This document shows, piece by piece, positions 62,669 through 64,000 of a DNA stretch of 64,000 bases. A program made the position numbers and the translations under genes. Origin of the DNA: Pseudaminobacter soli (ex Li et al. 2025) (GTDB lineage: Bacteria; Pseudomonadota; Alphaproteobacteria; Rhizobiales; Rhizobiaceae); NCBI RefSeq assembly GCF_003012705.1, contig NZ_PXYL01000011.1, forward strand, positions 1 through 64,000. The letters are read 5' to 3'. The notes beneath the pieces were generated by a model. It saw only the letters and a program-made list of their open reading frames with translations. It did no database searches and was not told the origin of the DNA. Positions within the stretch are counted from its first letter, which is position 1. Every line of letters begins with the position of its first letter.

Positions 62669-64000
62669 TCAGTCCGGCAGACCAAACACGGTCAGCTGAC
62701 CGCCGAGCGTCGTGTAGTCGGCAAGACCCGCATAGCCACCAACCGCGCCGAGGCCGGCTGTGCCGACGCTCTCGGATTCGTTGCCCTGCTTGCGACCCTG
62801 GTCGACCGCGCCATGCCATGCGGCGGCATTTTTCGGCTGCAGCAGGCCGCCGGCCAGCCCGATGCCGGCCCAACCGCCGACGCCGGAGTAAACGGCGATG
62901 TACTGCTTGCCCTTATGCTCGAAGGTGGTGATGTTGCCGATGATGCCGGACGGCGTCTTGAACTTGTAGAGTTCCTTGCCGTTCTTATCGACAGCCTTCA
63001 GGTAGCCTTCGAGCGTGCCGTAGAAGACCACGTCGCCGGCAGTTGCCAGAGCACCCGACCACACCGAGAACAGCTCGGGCTTCGACCAGACGATCTTGCC
63101 CTTGGCTGCATCCCAGGCGATGAAGGCACCCATGTCGTTGCCACCCGGTGCGGGATACATCGACACGGTGGCGCCCACGAAGGGCTGGCCGGCGGTGTAG
63201 CTCACGCGATAGGGCTCATAGTCCATGCAGACATGGTTGGTCGGCACGAAGAACAGGCCATCCTTCGGCGAGTAGGCTGCCGGCTGCTGGTCCTTGGTAC
63301 CAAGGGCCGCCGGGCAGATGCCGGTCGTGTTGGTGTCTTCGCCATTCTGCTGGGTCGAGTATTTGGCCACGACCTGCGGGCGTCCATACTGGTCGCTCTT
63401 GGGGTCCATGTTGACCTCGGTCGCCCAGTTCACGGCCGGATCGTACTTCTTCGCAACCAGAAGCGAGCCGTCCTTGCGGTCGAGCGTATAGGCGAAGCCG
63501 TTACGGTCGAAGTGCACCAGAACGTCGTGCTTCTTGCCGTTGACCTCCATGTTGTCGACGAGGATCATCTCGTTGACGCCGTCATAGTCCCACTCGTCGT
63601 GAGGGGTCATCTGATAGACCCACTTGGCCACGCCGGTGTCGGCATCGCGGGCGAAGATGGTCATCGACCAGCGATTGTCGCCGGGCCGTTGCACGGGGTT
63701 CCAGGTCGAGGGGTTGCCACTGCCGTAGTAGATGAGGTTCAGCTTCGGATCATAGGAGAACCATCCCCAGGTTCCGCCGCCGCCGGTCTTCCACTGCTCG
63801 CCTTCCCAGGTTTTCAGGCTGGAGTCCGGCCCAACCGGCTTGCCGAGCTGCGTGGTCTTTTCGTCGACCAGCGTATCGGAGTCGGGTCCCATCGAATAGG
63901 CGCGCCAGGCCAGCGAACCATCCTTCAGATTGTAGGCGGTCACATGGCTGCGGACGCCGAATTCGCCGCCGGAGATGCCGACGATCACCTTGTCCTTCAC
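62669..64000 (-). CDS. xoxF: Lanthanide-type PQQ methanol dehydrogenase, C-terminal part (runs off the right edge)
   Basis: The visible 443 residues are the C-terminal three quarters of a PQQ-dependent alcohol dehydrogenase (full family length about 600). Beta-propeller repeats such as [20 protein letters not shown] are seen. The active-site region reads [15 protein letters not shown], with the Asp-Tyr-Asp motif (codons at 63581-63589). The second Asp replaces the Ala of calcium enzymes and coordinates a lanthanide in XoxF. The edge GTG is not the true start. Its neighbours xoxG and xoxJ confirm the assignment. Confidence 0.95.
   Translation of the reverse strand: MKDKVIVGISGGEFGVRSHVTAYNLKDGSLAWRAYSMGPDSDTLVDEKTTQLGKPVGPDSSLKTWEGEQWKTGGGGTWGWFSYDPKLNLIYYGSGNPSTWNPVQRPGDNRWSMTIFARDADTGVAKWVYQMTPHDEWDYDGVNEMILVDNMEVNGKKHDVLVHFDRNGFAYTLDRKDGSLLVAKKYDPAVNWATEVNMDPKSDQYGRPQVVAKYSTQQNGEDTNTTGICPAALGTKDQQPAAYSPKDGLFFVPTNHVCMDYEPYRVSYTAGQPFVGATVSMYPAPGGNDMGAFIAWDAAKGKIVWSKPELFSVWSGALATAGDVVFYGTLEGYLKAVDKNGKELYKFKTPSGIIGNITTFEHKGKQYIAVYSGVGGWAGIGLAGGLLQPKNAAAWHGAVDQGRKQGNESESVGTAGLGAVGGYAGLADYTTLGGQLTVFGLPD

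Overview
The window looks like chromosome from a high-GC alphaproteobacterium of the order Rhizobiales, most likely Phyllobacteriaceae (Mesorhizobium or a relative). This rests on gene content and order: a ChoXWV-type choline importer, separate petA-petB-petC genes rather than the fused fbcH of Bradyrhizobium, the MoxR/DUF58/DUF4159 membrane cluster beside DUF1285-NudL-cca, rplY-pth-ychF, and an xoxF-pqq cluster. The genus is inference. No rRNA, tRNA, CRISPR array, transposase or integrase was recognised by eye, so this reads as ordinary chromosome with a few accessory patches.

Layout. 0-2 kb: 5' end of formate-tetrahydrofolate ligase and a DUF2333 membrane protein. 2-6 kb: choline importer choX-choW-choV and an alpha/beta hydrolase. 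6-8.5 kb: an autotransporter followed by a large intergenic palindrome. 8.5-15.3 kb (minus): MoxR ATPase, DUF58 protein and two large membrane proteins. 15.4-18 kb: DUF1285, CoA pyrophosphatase, CCA-adding enzyme. 18-23.7 kb: small genes, an HTH antitoxin beside a decayed BrnT toxin, hemF, soxR with a SoxR box, trmL, a possible leader peptide and an orphan protein. 23.7-29.6 kb: three tandem ABC exporter half-transporters and a DUF6665 protein. 29.8-33.3 kb: cytochrome bc1 and apt. 33.3-43.2 kb: two MaoC dehydratases, corA, ychF, a DHFR-like protein, pth, rplY, a DEAD-box helicase, chrA, prs. 43.2-50.2 kb: lipoprotein, metal-less M24 protein, pgeF, MidA-like methyltransferase, lgt, parDE, ubiK, YbjN and csaA. 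50.4-57 kb: TMEM43-family protein, histidine kinase/response regulator/MarR cluster, ilvE, a glycine-rich small membrane protein and a metallo-beta-lactamase-fold hydrolase. 57-64 kb (minus): xoxF-xoxG-xoxJ-rhodanese-pqqA-pqqB-pqqC-pqqD-pqqE.

How the genes work together. The right end is a self-contained periplasmic methanol oxidation module: a PQQ dehydrogenase with the Asp-Tyr-Asp signature of lanthanide-dependent XoxF enzymes, its cytochrome c, an accessory periplasmic binding protein, a rhodanese-like protein and the whole PQQ pathway. Formate-tetrahydrofolate ligase at the left end could serve the same C1 metabolism, although it is about 62 kb away. The bc1 complex serves respiration generally. 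Three operons (cho, pqq, xox) place a strong perfect hairpin directly after a gene whose product is probably needed in excess.

The least explained items are an outward-facing SoxR-type promoter with no proper gene behind it, a 14-codon leader ORF, the three-exporter operon, the decayed BrnT toxin and an M24 protein without metal ligands.
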